A stretch of DNA of 64,000 nucleotides from Mycobacterium kiyosense (GTDB lineage: Bacteria > Actinomycetota > Actinomycetes > Mycobacteriales > Mycobacteriaceae), in assembly GCA_021654635.1 (NCBI GenBank), contig AP025179.1, positions 3,348,001 to 3,412,000 on the forward strand, given 5' to 3'. Below are positions 22,082-31,073 of this stretch, piece by piece. Position 1 is the first letter of the stretch. Each line of letters starts with the position of its first letter. Made by a program: the position numbers and the translations under genes. The notes below the pieces were generated by a model. That model searched no databases and was not told where the DNA came from. It saw only the letters and a program-made list of their open reading frames with translations.

Positions 22082-22458
22082 TGCATCAGCGCCAGCCGCA
22101 GGTCCTCGGTGGAAGCCTGCTGCCCGCGGGCCCATTGCTCCTCCAAACGCGTACGCGCAGTTGCGAATTGGGATGTCAACTGGTCCACCAGATCCGAGAC
22201 CAGGACATCGGCCTTCTGCACGCAGTCCTTGGGATCGTCGACGAAAGCGGCCTGCACCGCGGCCCAGCGCCCGCGAAGCTCGGCGAGATCGTCCTCGGCG
22301 AACAGCATTTCGGTGGTTGCGGACTCGTGCGACTCCGCCGGCGCGGATTCGTGTTTGTGCCGCGCGGGCTCTGCCGACTCGGTCGCCGGCGGTTGTGTTG
22401 CGACGTCCGGGTTTTGGGGTTCGTCATAGGTGGTGGTCGGTTGTTCTTGGGTGGTCAT
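22045..22458 (-). CDS. Hypothetical helical protein, soluble partner of the next gene
   Basis: 137 residues. A disordered N-terminus rich in Thr, Pro and Glu (about 1-50) is followed by a helical domain with LRGRWAAVQAAFVDDPKDCV and LALMHYREFFERLLAV. The same pattern (RWQQVQTGFVDNPATAV, HYRALFEKLLE) occurs in the upstream gene, so the two are paralogous domains. The ATG overlaps the upstream stop (ATGA), showing co-translation. Function unknown; such pairs occur in actinobacteria near small membrane stress proteins. Confidence 0.75.
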   Translation of the reverse strand: MTTQEQPTTTYDEPQNPDVATQPPATESAEPARHKHESAPAESHESATTEMLFAEDDLAELRGRWAAVQAAFVDDPKDCVQKADVLVSDLVDQLTSQFATARTRLEEQWARGQQASTEDLRLALMHYREFFERLLAV

Positions 22459-23015
22459 GCGCTTGCCTCCTTGGAAGTGGTCTCGAGCAGTTTCTCGAAC
22501 AGCGCGCGGTAGTGCACGAACGCTTCCCGTTGCCGTTCGGTGTCGACATCGCCGCGCTGCTGGGCCAGGTGAATGCTGTGTGCGGCCCGATAGTCCTCGA
22601 CGATCTGGGGGTGATCCACCGAGATGTCAGCGGCTCGCTGCTCGAAATCGTCTACGGGATAACCCCGTTGCCGCATCACCTCGGTGACCAGCCGGTCGGC
22701 GACGCCGACCGCGGTCGCCGGGTTGTCGACGAACCCGGTCTGCACCTGTTGCCAGCGGGTGGTGAAGTCCGTCAGCGCCGAAGGGGTCAACGCGACGATG
22801 TCGAGCTTCTTGCGATTGCGCTCCCGGGCGGTGAGCTCCTGCTCGGCGGCGCGGTGGTCACCGGTTTGCGACACCAGTCGCTCGTACTCGCTGCCGTAAT
22901 GCCGTTTCAGACGTTCGGTCCTTCTGCGGCTGCTCGCCATGAACGCCGCCGCTACCAGGACTGCGACCACGACGACGGCCAGTAATGCAATCAGAATCCA
23001 TTGCCAGAGAGCCAT
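22455..23015 (-). CDS. Membrane-anchored hypothetical protein
   Basis: 186 residues. One N-terminal transmembrane helix (about 5-27, WILIALLAVVVVAVLVAAAF) is followed by a basic stretch ASSRRRTERLKRHYG and a long helical cytoplasmic domain sharing the FVDNPATAV / HYRALFEKLLE signature with the downstream gene. The stop overlaps the downstream ATG. The pair probably forms a membrane-associated hetero-complex. Function unknown. Confidence 0.78.
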   Translation of the reverse strand: MALWQWILIALLAVVVVAVLVAAAFMASSRRRTERLKRHYGSEYERLVSQTGDHRAAEQELTARERNRKKLDIVALTPSALTDFTTRWQQVQTGFVDNPATAVGVADRLVTEVMRQRGYPVDDFEQRAADISVDHPQIVEDYRAAHSIHLAQQRGDVDTERQREAFVHYRALFEKLLETTSKEASA

Positions 23016-23079
23016 TTTCTGCTCCTCTCGTACTCATGTCGAATAACCGGCATGAAACGGATGCAAACGTGCGTTGGCG

Positions 23080-23235
23080 TCAGAAGTAATGCCGACGTCC
23101 GCCGACCGCGCGTCCGGTGGAGCCGAGCACGGCCAGAATCGCACCGATGACCACCAGGATGATTCCCAGCGTCCACAGGATGTTGATCTTGAGCAGAAAT
23201 CCGGCGATCAGCAGGATGATTCCGAGAACGATCAT
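23080..23235 (-). CDS. Small two-helix membrane protein (DUF6131-like)
   Basis: 51 residues. It begins MIVLGIILLIAGFLL, has a second hydrophobic helix WTLGIILVVIGAILAVLG, and ends in a Gly-Arg tail GRAVGGRRHYF. Widespread in mycobacteria as a hypothetical protein. The ribosome site AGGGAGGG lies about 8 nt before the ATG. It lies 64 bp upstream of the membrane-anchored gene on the same strand, so it may start that transcription unit. Confidence 0.75.
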   Translation of the reverse strand: MIVLGIILLIAGFLLKINILWTLGIILVVIGAILAVLGSTGRAVGGRRHYF

Positions 23236-23351
23236 GACGAGCCCTCCCTTTCAGCGATGTTGCCGGTCGGGTCGGTTTGCCCCGACGCTGATTCCAGCGA
23301 ACGCCCTTTGCGGGGCGAGAACTACACCCCTAGGGAGGTAATCTGCGCGAT

Positions 23352-24017
23352 ATGCCGCCTTCCGGTGAGCCGATCACGGTCGCCCTCGTCGACGACTACG
23401 ACGTCGTCGTCAAAGGTGTTGCCAACATGCTGGACCCGTACCGCGACCGCGTGGTGATCGCGGAACTCGACTCCACGATGCCGGTCAAGGACGCCGTCGA
23501 CATCGTGCTGTACGACTCCTTCGCCCAGCCCGAATCCGATCACGAGGAGATCGGCGTGTTGGTCGCCAACCCACGCGCGCGCCGAGTTGTGGTGTACACG
23601 TGGAACTTTCACCCCGATCTGGTCGACAGCGCTCAGCGCCAGGGTGCGCACGGCTACCTGTCGAAGACCCTGCCGGCCAGTGAACTGGTGGCCGCACTGG
23701 AAGCGGTGCACTGCGGCGATTTGATCATCAGCGACGTGGCGAAGCGGGCGCGCAGCGCGCCCGGGCTGGACTGGCCGGGCCGCGGCGAAGGCCTCAGCGA
23801 CCGTGAGGCCGAGATCCTGGCGCTGATCACCCAGGGCAAGAGCAACGCCGACGTCGCGCGGCTGACCTACCTGAGCCCCAACACCGTGAAGTCCTACATC
23901 CGCACTATCTACCGCAAGATCGGGGTGGGTAGCCGCACCCAGGCGGTGTTGTGGGGCGTCGAGCACGGGTTCACACCCGACCATCACCGGATCGAGCATT
24001 GGCGCGGCGGTCCCTGA
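23352..24017 (+). CDS. Orphan NarL/LuxR-type response regulator
   Basis: 221 residues. The receiver domain has acidic pair VDDYD near residue 13, phospho-acceptor Asp in VLYDSF (around 53-55), Thr in VYTWN and Lys in YLSKTL. A C-terminal LuxR helix-turn-helix follows (LSDREAEILALITQGKSN, then NTVKSYIRTIYRKIG). No histidine kinase is adjacent. GGGAGG lies about 11 nt before the ATG. It is divergent from the small membrane protein gene (116 bp), which it may control. Confidence 0.85.
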   Translation: MPPSGEPITVALVDDYDVVVKGVANMLDPYRDRVVIAELDSTMPVKDAVDIVLYDSFAQPESDHEEIGVLVANPRARRVVVYTWNFHPDLVDSAQRQGAHGYLSKTLPASELVAALEAVHCGDLIISDVAKRARSAPGLDWPGRGEGLSDREAEILALITQGKSNADVARLTYLSPNTVKSYIRTIYRKIGVGSRTQAVLWGVEHGFTPDHHRIEHWRGGP

Positions 24018-24026
24018 CCACCGTCG

Positions 24027-25001
24027 TCAGCGGATCGGCAGATTCAGCAGGGCATCCAAATCGGCGATGGCCCGCAGTGTGTCGTTCAGATGCGTGCAGG
24101 TGCTGGTGCCGACGAATTCGACACGGACGCGGTCCCGCAACTCCGTCAGCGTCATGCCCGCGATGCGCGCCGCGCTTTCGACGGCACCGGGGCATTCCTG
24201 CCACGGCAGCACCCGCACGTCGGCCCGCGCCGAGAGGACCGTGCGGGTCGACTCCTGCAGCGTTCCGGTCACCGTGTACTCGTGCACGATGGTCTCGACG
24301 AGGTCGTCGTCGGTGTGCGAATCGCGAAAGTGTGCGTCGAACTCGACCACGCCGTCGCCCACCGGCCAGGTGTCCAGACGTCGGAGTCTGCGCATCCCGC
24401 GCGCTCGCAGCGGCTCGGCTTCGTGCAGTCCGGCCAGTGCCGGCGCCACCGGGCCGCGACCGGTCGGAATCACATCGTGTTGCCGGGCGTAGCCGACCAC
24501 GGACGCCTCCGGCGCGAAACCCGCGCAGATCCCGGTCATCCGGTCTGCCACACCCGGCGGCATCTTCTGCTCGATGCCCAGGCTGATCGCGGTGTGCTGG
24601 ATGCCATATCCGGACACCAGCGCCGCGCCCACCCAGTCGTCCAGCAGCAGATGCAGCAGGCTGGCTTTGCGCACCTCGTCGGGCAGCAGTTCACCGAGCT
24701 TCGCCCGGAAGCCCCGGCTGACGCGCTGCCCCCGCAGCGCATCGAGTCGGGCGTCCGGCGGCGTGGGCTCGATGTCGTCGACGACGAAATCGACCAGCCG
24801 TGCCCGGATCTGGACTTGACCGACTACCGCGATGCCGTCCTCGGTACCTACCGCGTCGCGCCCCCGGAGTTCGGCGAAGGATTCTCCCGGTCCGCCCGGG
24901 TGGGTGTCGATGGTGCTGGTGCGCCGCATCCGGCCCGGCGTCAGCGGGGGCGTCAGGTCGACGGGCCGCCGCGGCCCCAGGATGTCGGTGACGAACGGCA
25001 T
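24027..25001 (-). CDS. Conserved hypothetical protein, DUF2889-like
   Basis: 324 residues. The N-terminal MPFVTDILGPRRPVDLTPP and Arg-rich RMRRTSTIDT, and the C-terminal STCTHLNDTLRAIADL, match the DUF2889 pattern, in which Cys and His of TCTHLND are conserved. Function unknown. I chose the ATG at 25001 because translation further upstream is antisense of coaE. No clear ribosome site precedes it. It is 22 bp downstream of coaE on the same strand, so probably co-transcribed. Confidence 0.65.
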   Translation of the reverse strand: MPFVTDILGPRRPVDLTPPLTPGRMRRTSTIDTHPGGPGESFAELRGRDAVGTEDGIAVVGQVQIRARLVDFVVDDIEPTPPDARLDALRGQRVSRGFRAKLGELLPDEVRKASLLHLLLDDWVGAALVSGYGIQHTAISLGIEQKMPPGVADRMTGICAGFAPEASVVGYARQHDVIPTGRGPVAPALAGLHEAEPLRARGMRRLRRLDTWPVGDGVVEFDAHFRDSHTDDDLVETIVHEYTVTGTLQESTRTVLSARADVRVLPWQECPGAVESAARIAGMTLTELRDRVRVEFVGTSTCTHLNDTLRAIADLDALLNLPIR

Positions 25002-25023
25002 GAAAAAAAGGTACTCGGACCGC

Positions 25024-26238
25024 TCAGGGCTTCCAGCCGGTGGTGTCGGCCCACTCCCAGGCCCGGCGGTAGGCGTCGAGGAACCACGGTTCTTTGGCGG
25101 TGACGTACCGGATGATGTCACCGCCGCCGCCGGCGTCGGCCGCGCGCTTGACTTCCAGATAGTCCGCCCGCACCGCGGGGTTGGCTTTGAGCCAGTCCAC
25201 GAACAGCAGCGCGAATTGCTGATTCGGCCGTCCGGCGACCCGGATGTGCACGTTGGTCGGACGTCCTGGATCGGCGGAGGCGTGAATACGCTTGTGCCAC
25301 AACGTTGGATCGTCGCTATGATCGAAGTCCGCGACGGTGCTGCGGGCATCGGTCTTGGCGGCGTCCTGGGTGATGTGCTCGAGACGGGGGTAGCCCGCGG
25401 CCAGCAGCGGCTCGACGAGTTCGTCTGCGATGTCCAGTGATTCGACGGTGATCTGGATGTCGATGACGTCCTTCGCGTCGAGGTCCGGCACCGCGGTGGA
25501 GCCGATGTGGTCTACCCGCAATGCCCGATGGCCGCACGTAGTCTTGAGCCGGTTGAGGATTCGCGATGCCTGCTCGGGCCAACTCGGGTCGGCCGGGACC
25601 AGCCGGGCCTGCGCCCGCGCCGGCTGACGCTCGGCCAGATTGTGCGCGAACGGCAGAATCCGGTTGTGCCACACGTCTTTTGCCCGCTCGATCAACTCCC
25701 CCGGGCTGCCGGAGTTGTCCAGCCAGATGTCGGCGACGGCACGACGCTGCTCGTCGGTGGCCTGCGCGGCGATCCGGGCGCGGGCGTCGTCCTCGGTCAT
25801 GCCGCGTTGCTCGATCAGCCGTCGCAGGCGCAGCTCGACGTCGGCGTGCACGATGACCACCAGCGGGAACAGCGGGGCCATCCCCGATTCCACCAGCAGC
25901 GGGATGTCTTCCACCACCACGGAGTCCTGGGCAACCGCGTCGATGATCTCGGACCGGCGCTTGGCGACCAGGGGATGCACGATGCCGTTGAGCTTCTTGC
26001 GCTCTTCCTCATCGGCAAAAGCCTTGGCCGCCAACGCCGGCCGGTCCAGCGCACCATCGGGCAGCAGGATGTCCTCGCCGAAGGCGTCGACCAGTGCGGC
26101 CAGTCCTTCGGTGCCCGGCTCGACGACCTCGCGGGCGATGACATCACCGTCGACGATGATGCCACCGCACTCCGAGAACGTCTTGGACAGCGCCGATTTG
26201 CCGGCGCCGATGCCGCCGGTCAGCCCGATGCGCAGCAT
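25024..26238 (-). CDS. coaE: Dephospho-CoA kinase fused to a GrpB/UPF0157 domain
   Basis: 404 residues. The N-terminal kinase (about 1-200) has P-loop GGIGAGKS (9-16), DGDVIARE for substrate binding, and IDEQRGMTEDDARARI-like lid residues around 145-165. It phosphorylates the ribose 3'-OH of dephospho-CoA, the last step of CoA synthesis. The C-terminal half (about 225-400) is a GrpB-like nucleotidyltransferase-fold domain with DHIGSTAVPDLDAKDVIDIQ. The fusion is normal in mycobacteria (M. tuberculosis CoaE is about 407 residues). It follows rpsA by 9 bp. Confidence 0.95.
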   Translation of the reverse strand: MLRIGLTGGIGAGKSALSKTFSECGGIIVDGDVIAREVVEPGTEGLAALVDAFGEDILLPDGALDRPALAAKAFADEEERKKLNGIVHPLVAKRRSEIIDAVAQDSVVVEDIPLLVESGMAPLFPLVVIVHADVELRLRRLIEQRGMTEDDARARIAAQATDEQRRAVADIWLDNSGSPGELIERAKDVWHNRILPFAHNLAERQPARAQARLVPADPSWPEQASRILNRLKTTCGHRALRVDHIGSTAVPDLDAKDVIDIQITVESLDIADELVEPLLAAGYPRLEHITQDAAKTDARSTVADFDHSDDPTLWHKRIHASADPGRPTNVHIRVAGRPNQQFALLFVDWLKANPAVRADYLEVKRAADAGGGGDIIRYVTAKEPWFLDAYRRAWEWADTTGWKP

Positions 26239-26247
26239 CCGAGCGTA

Positions 26248-27693
26248 TTACGCGCTGCCGGCGAGCTTCTCGCGCAGAGCAGCCAGCTGCGCGTCGCTGG
26301 CCAGCGACCCGCCCGCGGACTTCTCCGAGGAGCTGCTGCTCGACGAGCTGCTGCCGCCACTGCTGTGGTCGGCTGCCTCCGCGGCGGCGAACTTCTCCAT
26401 CTGCGCGGTGTGCATCTTGTGCCGCCGCTCGGCCTCGGCGTAGCGGGCCTCCCACTCGTTGCGCTGGGCGTCGAAACCTTCGATCCACTCGTTGGTTTCG
26501 GCGTCGAAGCCCTCGGGGAAGATGTAGTTGCCCTGCTCGTCGTAGCTGTCGGCCATGCCGTACTTGGCGGGGTCGAACTCCTCGGTGTAGTCCTCGTTGG
26601 CCTGCTTGAGCGACAACGAGATTCGGCGCCGCTCCAGGTCGATGTCGATGACCTTGACCATCGCGTCGTCGCCGACGGCGACCACCTGGTCGGGCACCTC
26701 GACGTGGCGCTCGGCCAGCTCCGAGATGTGCACCAGGCCCTCGATGCCCTCCTCGACACGCACGAACGCGCCGAACGGCACCAGCTTGGTGACCTTGCCC
26801 GGCACGATCTGACCGATCGCGTGGGTGCGGGCGAAGTGGCGCCACGGGTCTTCCTGAGTCGCCTTCAGCGACAACGAAACCCGCTCGCGGTCCATGTCGA
26901 CGTCGAGCACCTCGACGGTGACCTCGTCGCCGACGCTGACCACCTCGGACGGGTGGTCGATGTGCTTCCAGGACAGCTCCGAGACGTGCACCAGGCCGTC
27001 CACCCCGCCCAAGTCGACGAAGGCGCCGAAGTTGACGATGGAGGAGACCACACCCTTGCGGATGGTGCCCTTCTGCAGCTGGTTGAGGAATTCGCTGCGT
27101 ACCTCGGACTGGGTCTGCTCCAGCCAGGCGCGCCGGGACAGCACCACGTTGTTGCGGTTCTTGTCCAGCTCGATGATCTTGGCTTCGATCTCCTTGCCGA
27201 TGTACGGCTGCAGGTCGCGCACCCGGCGCATCTCGACCAGCGAGGCGGGCAGGAAGCCGCGCAACCCGATGTCGAGGATCAGGCCACCCTTGACCACCTC
27301 GATGACGGTGCCCTTGACGGCCTCGTCCTTCTCCTTGAGCTCCTCGATGGTGCCCCAGGCGCGCTCGTACTGCGCGCGCTTCTTGGACAGGATCAGCCGG
27401 CCCTCTTTGTCCTCTTTGGTGAGAACCAGGGCCTCGACCTCGTCACCGACGGAAACGACCTCGTTGGGGTCGACGTCGTGCTTGATGGAGAGCTCGCGGG
27501 CGGGGATGACCCCTTCGGTCTTGTAGCCGATGTCGAGGAGCACCTCGTCCCGGTCCACTTTGACGATGGTTCCCTCCACGATGTCGCCATCGTTGAAGTA
27601 CTTGATCGTTTTGTCTATTGCGGCAAGAAAATCCTCGCTGGTGCCAATGTCGTTGATGGCTACTTGCGGCGAGGTGACGGTGGGACTCGGCAT
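26248..27693 (-). CDS. rpsA: 30S ribosomal protein S1
   Basis: 481 residues, equal to the mycobacterial S1 length. Four S1 RNA-binding repeats (about 35-105, 120-190, 208-278 and 295-365) are recognisable by GxVxxIVxFGAFVDLGGVDGLVHVSE-type strands, here VNFGAFVDLGG and VPFGAFVRVEEG. The C-terminal tail is long and Ser-rich (SSGGSSSSSSSSSE). It binds mRNA at initiation and takes part in trans-translation; S1 has been discussed as a pyrazinoic-acid target in M. tuberculosis. Start at ATG 27693. Confidence 0.97.
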   Translation of the reverse strand: MPSPTVTSPQVAINDIGTSEDFLAAIDKTIKYFNDGDIVEGTIVKVDRDEVLLDIGYKTEGVIPARELSIKHDVDPNEVVSVGDEVEALVLTKEDKEGRLILSKKRAQYERAWGTIEELKEKDEAVKGTVIEVVKGGLILDIGLRGFLPASLVEMRRVRDLQPYIGKEIEAKIIELDKNRNNVVLSRRAWLEQTQSEVRSEFLNQLQKGTIRKGVVSSIVNFGAFVDLGGVDGLVHVSELSWKHIDHPSEVVSVGDEVTVEVLDVDMDRERVSLSLKATQEDPWRHFARTHAIGQIVPGKVTKLVPFGAFVRVEEGIEGLVHISELAERHVEVPDQVVAVGDDAMVKVIDIDLERRRISLSLKQANEDYTEEFDPAKYGMADSYDEQGNYIFPEGFDAETNEWIEGFDAQRNEWEARYAEAERRHKMHTAQMEKFAAAEAADHSSGGSSSSSSSSSEKSAGGSLASDAQLAALREKLAGSA

Positions 27694-27824
27694 ATTGTTG
27701 GGTTGCTCCGGACAGGATTGATCGCAGGGACAATTTGGGTTTACCTGTCGAGGCTACTCGACTGCGTACACGCAGGCCAAACTCGGTCCCGCTGTGGATG
27801 AGCGACTTGCTTCCGCGGGGTGAC

Positions 27825-30530
27825 TCAGTGTGCCGCCGAATCCCAGCTGTGACCGTAGCCGACCGACACCTCCAGCGGCACGTCCAGCGGGTACGCGCCA
27901 CCCATCCTCTCGCGCACCAGCTGCTCCACCTGCTCGCGCTCCCCCGGCGCGATTTCAAGCAGCAGCTCGTCATGGACCTGCAACAACATGCGCGACTTGA
28001 GCTGCGCTTCCTTGATCGCCTTGTCGACCTCGATCATCGCAACCTTGATGATGTCGGCGGCGCTGCCCTGGATCGGCGCGTTGAGCGCGGCCCGTTCGGC
28101 GGCCTCGCGCACCTGGCGGTTGCTGCTGTCCAGTTCGGGCAGGTAGCGCCGCCGGCCCAGGACGGTCGAGGTGTAGCCGTCCTTGCGGGCCTGCTCCACC
28201 ACGGCCAGCAGGTAGTCGCGTACCCCGCCGAACCGGGCGAAGTACTGGTCCATCTGTTCTTTGGCCTCTTCGGTGGAGATCTTGAGCTGGGCCGACAAGC
28301 CGTAGGCGCTCAACCCGTAGGCCAGGCCGTACGACATCGCCTTGACCCGGCGCCGCAATTCGGCGTTGACCTCGTCGATCGGAACGCCGAAGGCGCGTGA
28401 GGCGACGAACGAGTGCAGGTCCTCGCCGGTGTTGAACGCTTCGATCAGCCCCTCGTCACGGGACAGGTGGGCCATGATCCGCATCTCGATCTGGCTGTAG
28501 TCGGCCGTCATCAACTCGGTGTAACCGCCGGAGCCGACGACGAACGCGTTGCGGATCTGGCGGCCGGCGTCGGTGCGGATCGGGATGTTCTGCAGGTTCG
28601 GTTCGGTGGAGGAAAGGCGGCCGGTGGCGGCGATCGTCTGATTGAACGTGGTGTGGATGCGGCCGTCGGCGGCCACCGAGTTGAGCAGCCCGTCGACGGT
28701 GACCTTGAGCCGGGTGACATCGCGGTGGGTCAGCAGATGCTGCAGAAACGGGTGCCCGGTCTTGTCGAAGAGCGACTGCAGGGCGTCCGCGTCGGTGGTG
28801 TAGCCGGTCTTGGTGCGCTTGGTCTTGGGCATGCCCAGCTCGTCGAACAGCACCACCTGCAGCTGCTTGGGCGAGCCCAGGTTGATCTGCTTGCCGATCA
28901 CGGCGTAGGCGGCTTCGGCGGCGTCCCGGATCTCGTCGGCGAACTGGCTCTGCAGTTCGGTCAGCAGGCGCAGGTCGACGGCGATGCCGACGGCTTCCAT
29001 GCCGGCCAGTACCTGCTGCACCGGAAGTTCCATCTCACCCAGCAGCGCGGTGGAATCGATGCGGTCCAGTTCGGCGTCCAGGGCGTCGGCCAGATCGATG
29101 ACGGCGCGGGCCCGCAGGATGGCGGTCTGCACGGCCTGCTCGTCGGTGCCTTCCTCGTCATCGAGCAGCGAAAGTTGTTGTTGCTCAGCAGTTTCCGCGC
29201 GCAGCTCGCGGCGAAGGTAGCGCAGCGAGAGGTCGTCGAGGGTGAAGCTGCGCTGCCCGGGCCGCACCAGGTAGGCGGCCAGCGCGGTGTCGGAGGTGAC
29301 ACCGGCCAGCGTCCAGCCCCGGCCGGCCAGGTCGTGAATCGCCAGCTTCGCCTCGTGCAGCGCCTTGGGCCTGCCGGGGTCGGCAAGCCACTGCGCCAGG
29401 GCGGCGTCGTCCTGCGGCGTCAGCGTGGCGGTGTCCAGGTAGGCGCCTTCGCCGTCGGCCGCGGCGATGGCCAGGGCTGTCGCATCGCCGCCGTGCGGCA
29501 GGTGCGTGCCCACCACCGTCAGTCCGGCGCGCCGCCCGTCGCCGACGTGCTCGTCCAGCCACTGCTTCACCGAGCCGGGCTGCAGCGCCCCGCCGCGCAC
29601 GTCGAATCCCTCGTCGACCTCGGGCTCGACCGCGGCGAGGGTGTCGAACAGGCGGTCCCGCAGGACGCGGAACTCGAGGTCGTCGAACAGCCGGTGGATG
29701 TGGTCACGGTCCCAGGGCTGCAGCCGCAGCGTGTCGGGCGTCTGCGCCAGCGGCACGTCCTTGACCAGCTCGGTGAGGTCCCTGTTCAGCACGACGTTGG
29801 CGACGTGCGCCCGCAGTGCATCGCCGACCTTGCCGCGCACCGTGTCGACGTTGTCGACCAGCGACTGCAGTGAGCCGTACTCGATGATCCACTTCGAGGC
29901 GGTTTTCTCCCCCACCCCGGGAATGCCGGGCAGGTTGTCGCTGGGGTCGCCGCGCAGCGCGGCGAAGTCGGGGTATTGCCGTGGGGTGAGCCCGTATTTC
30001 TCGACGACGGCTTCCGGGGTGAAGCGGGTGAGTTCGCTGACGCCTTTGCGTGGGTAGAGCACGGTGACGTCGTCGCTGACCAGCTGCAGGGAGTCGCGGT
30101 CGCCGGTGACCACCAGCACTCGGTAGCCCTCGTTCTCGGCCTGGGTGGCCAGGGTGGCGATGATGTCGTCGGCCTCGAATCCCGGTTCGGCCAGCACGGT
30201 GATGCCCAGCGCGTTGAGCACTTCCTTGGTGATGTCGATCTGGCCGTGGAACTCGTCGGGCGTCGAGGAGCGGTTGGCCTTGTATTCGGGGTAGCGCTCG
30301 GAGCGAAACGTCTGGCGCGAGACGTCGAAGGCCGCGGCGATGTGGGTCGGCGCCTCGTCGCGCAGCAGGTTGATCAGCATGGCGGTGAAGCCGTAGACGG
30401 CGTTGGTGGTCAGGCCGCCTCGGGTCTTGAAGTTCTCCGCGGGCAACGCGTAAAACGCCCGGAACGCCAGCGAATTGCCGTCCAGGAGCATCAGGGTCGG
30501 CTTGGCTTGATCCTGGGTGGTGGCAGTCAC
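27825..30530 (-). CDS. polA: DNA polymerase I
   Basis: 901 residues from GTG 30530, close to the M. tuberculosis length. The 5'-3' exonuclease/FEN domain (about 1-300) starts LMLLDGNSLAFRAFYAL and holds the acidic site FEADDIIATLA. A degenerate 3'-5' exonuclease-like middle follows. The polymerase domain has motif A DYSQIEMR, motif B RRRVKAMSYGLAYG and motif C QVHDELLLE. Roles are repair synthesis and Okazaki maturation. The start was chosen by alignment with family N-termini; longer in-frame versions read through the divergent promoter region. Confidence 0.96.
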   Translation of the reverse strand: MTATTQDQAKPTLMLLDGNSLAFRAFYALPAENFKTRGGLTTNAVYGFTAMLINLLRDEAPTHIAAAFDVSRQTFRSERYPEYKANRSSTPDEFHGQIDITKEVLNALGITVLAEPGFEADDIIATLATQAENEGYRVLVVTGDRDSLQLVSDDVTVLYPRKGVSELTRFTPEAVVEKYGLTPRQYPDFAALRGDPSDNLPGIPGVGEKTASKWIIEYGSLQSLVDNVDTVRGKVGDALRAHVANVVLNRDLTELVKDVPLAQTPDTLRLQPWDRDHIHRLFDDLEFRVLRDRLFDTLAAVEPEVDEGFDVRGGALQPGSVKQWLDEHVGDGRRAGLTVVGTHLPHGGDATALAIAAADGEGAYLDTATLTPQDDAALAQWLADPGRPKALHEAKLAIHDLAGRGWTLAGVTSDTALAAYLVRPGQRSFTLDDLSLRYLRRELRAETAEQQQLSLLDDEEGTDEQAVQTAILRARAVIDLADALDAELDRIDSTALLGEMELPVQQVLAGMEAVGIAVDLRLLTELQSQFADEIRDAAEAAYAVIGKQINLGSPKQLQVVLFDELGMPKTKRTKTGYTTDADALQSLFDKTGHPFLQHLLTHRDVTRLKVTVDGLLNSVAADGRIHTTFNQTIAATGRLSSTEPNLQNIPIRTDAGRQIRNAFVVGSGGYTELMTADYSQIEMRIMAHLSRDEGLIEAFNTGEDLHSFVASRAFGVPIDEVNAELRRRVKAMSYGLAYGLSAYGLSAQLKISTEEAKEQMDQYFARFGGVRDYLLAVVEQARKDGYTSTVLGRRRYLPELDSSNRQVREAAERAALNAPIQGSAADIIKVAMIEVDKAIKEAQLKSRMLLQVHDELLLEIAPGEREQVEQLVRERMGGAYPLDVPLEVSVGYGHSWDSAAH

Positions 30531-30617
30531 GAGACTCACTCTAGGCATCGGGTCCGACGCGCCCCGGTGTCCCCGGCGCCTCCTGGTGTCCCGTGGTGTC
30601 CCCAAACAAGCGCTTGG

Positions 30618-30623
30618 TAGTCT
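30618..30623 (+). promoter_or_regulatory. Candidate -10 for leaderless DUF35 gene
   Basis: TAGTCT followed by 6 nt and the GTG start at 30630. This matches the spacing of mycobacterial leaderless promoters; no ribosome site is present. Confidence 0.45.
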
Positions 30624-30629
30624 TGCCGG

Positions 30630-31073
30630 GTGCCCGAGCTCACCAGCCAGCAACCCGCGATCGAGGGATGGTTCGCCACCGACGACGACGGAACCACCCA
30701 TCTGATCGGCAGTAAATGCCCGCAGTGCGGGACTTTCGTGTTCCCGCCGCGGGAGAACAACTGCCCCAATCCGGCCTGCGACAGCGACACTTTGGAGTCG
30801 GTCGCCCTGTCCAGGCGCGGAAAGCTGTGGAGCTACACCGAGAACCGCTACCCGCCGCCGGCGCCCTACCCGGCGCCCGCCGAGTTCGAACCGTTCGCGA
30901 TCGCGGCGGTGGAACTGGCCGACGAGGGCATCATCGTGCTCGGCAAGGTGGTCGAGGGCACGCTGGCGGCCGACCTGAAGGTCGGCATGGAGATGGAGCT
31001 GACGACGATGCCGCTGTTCACCGGCGACGACGGCGTGGAGCGGATCGTCTACGCGTGGAAGGTCTCGGCATGA
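30630..31073 (+). CDS. Zn-ribbon/OB-fold DUF35 acyl-CoA-associated protein (Rv1628c type)
   Basis: 147 residues. The N-terminal rubredoxin-like zinc ribbon has CPQCG and CPNPAC, followed by a DUF35 OB fold (SYTENRYPPPAPYPAP). DUF35 proteins pair with thiolase-like enzymes, for example the Ltp2/ChsH2 retro-aldolase of steroid side-chain degradation. The stop overlaps the next gene's ATG (ATGA), so the two probably assemble co-translationally. Leaderless GTG start. The substrate is unknown. Confidence 0.85.
   Translation: MPELTSQQPAIEGWFATDDDGTTHLIGSKCPQCGTFVFPPRENNCPNPACDSDTLESVALSRRGKLWSYTENRYPPPAPYPAPAEFEPFAIAAVELADEGIIVLGKVVEGTLAADLKVGMEMELTTMPLFTGDDGVERIVYAWKVSA

Noticed and set aside
25507..27801. 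764-codon plus-strand frame across coaE and rpsA
   Set aside because: Antisense to two certain genes; a long open frame is expected from the high third-position GC.
28413..29873. 486-codon plus-strand frame inside polA
   Set aside because: Fully antisense to polymerase motifs; composition typical of a shadow frame.
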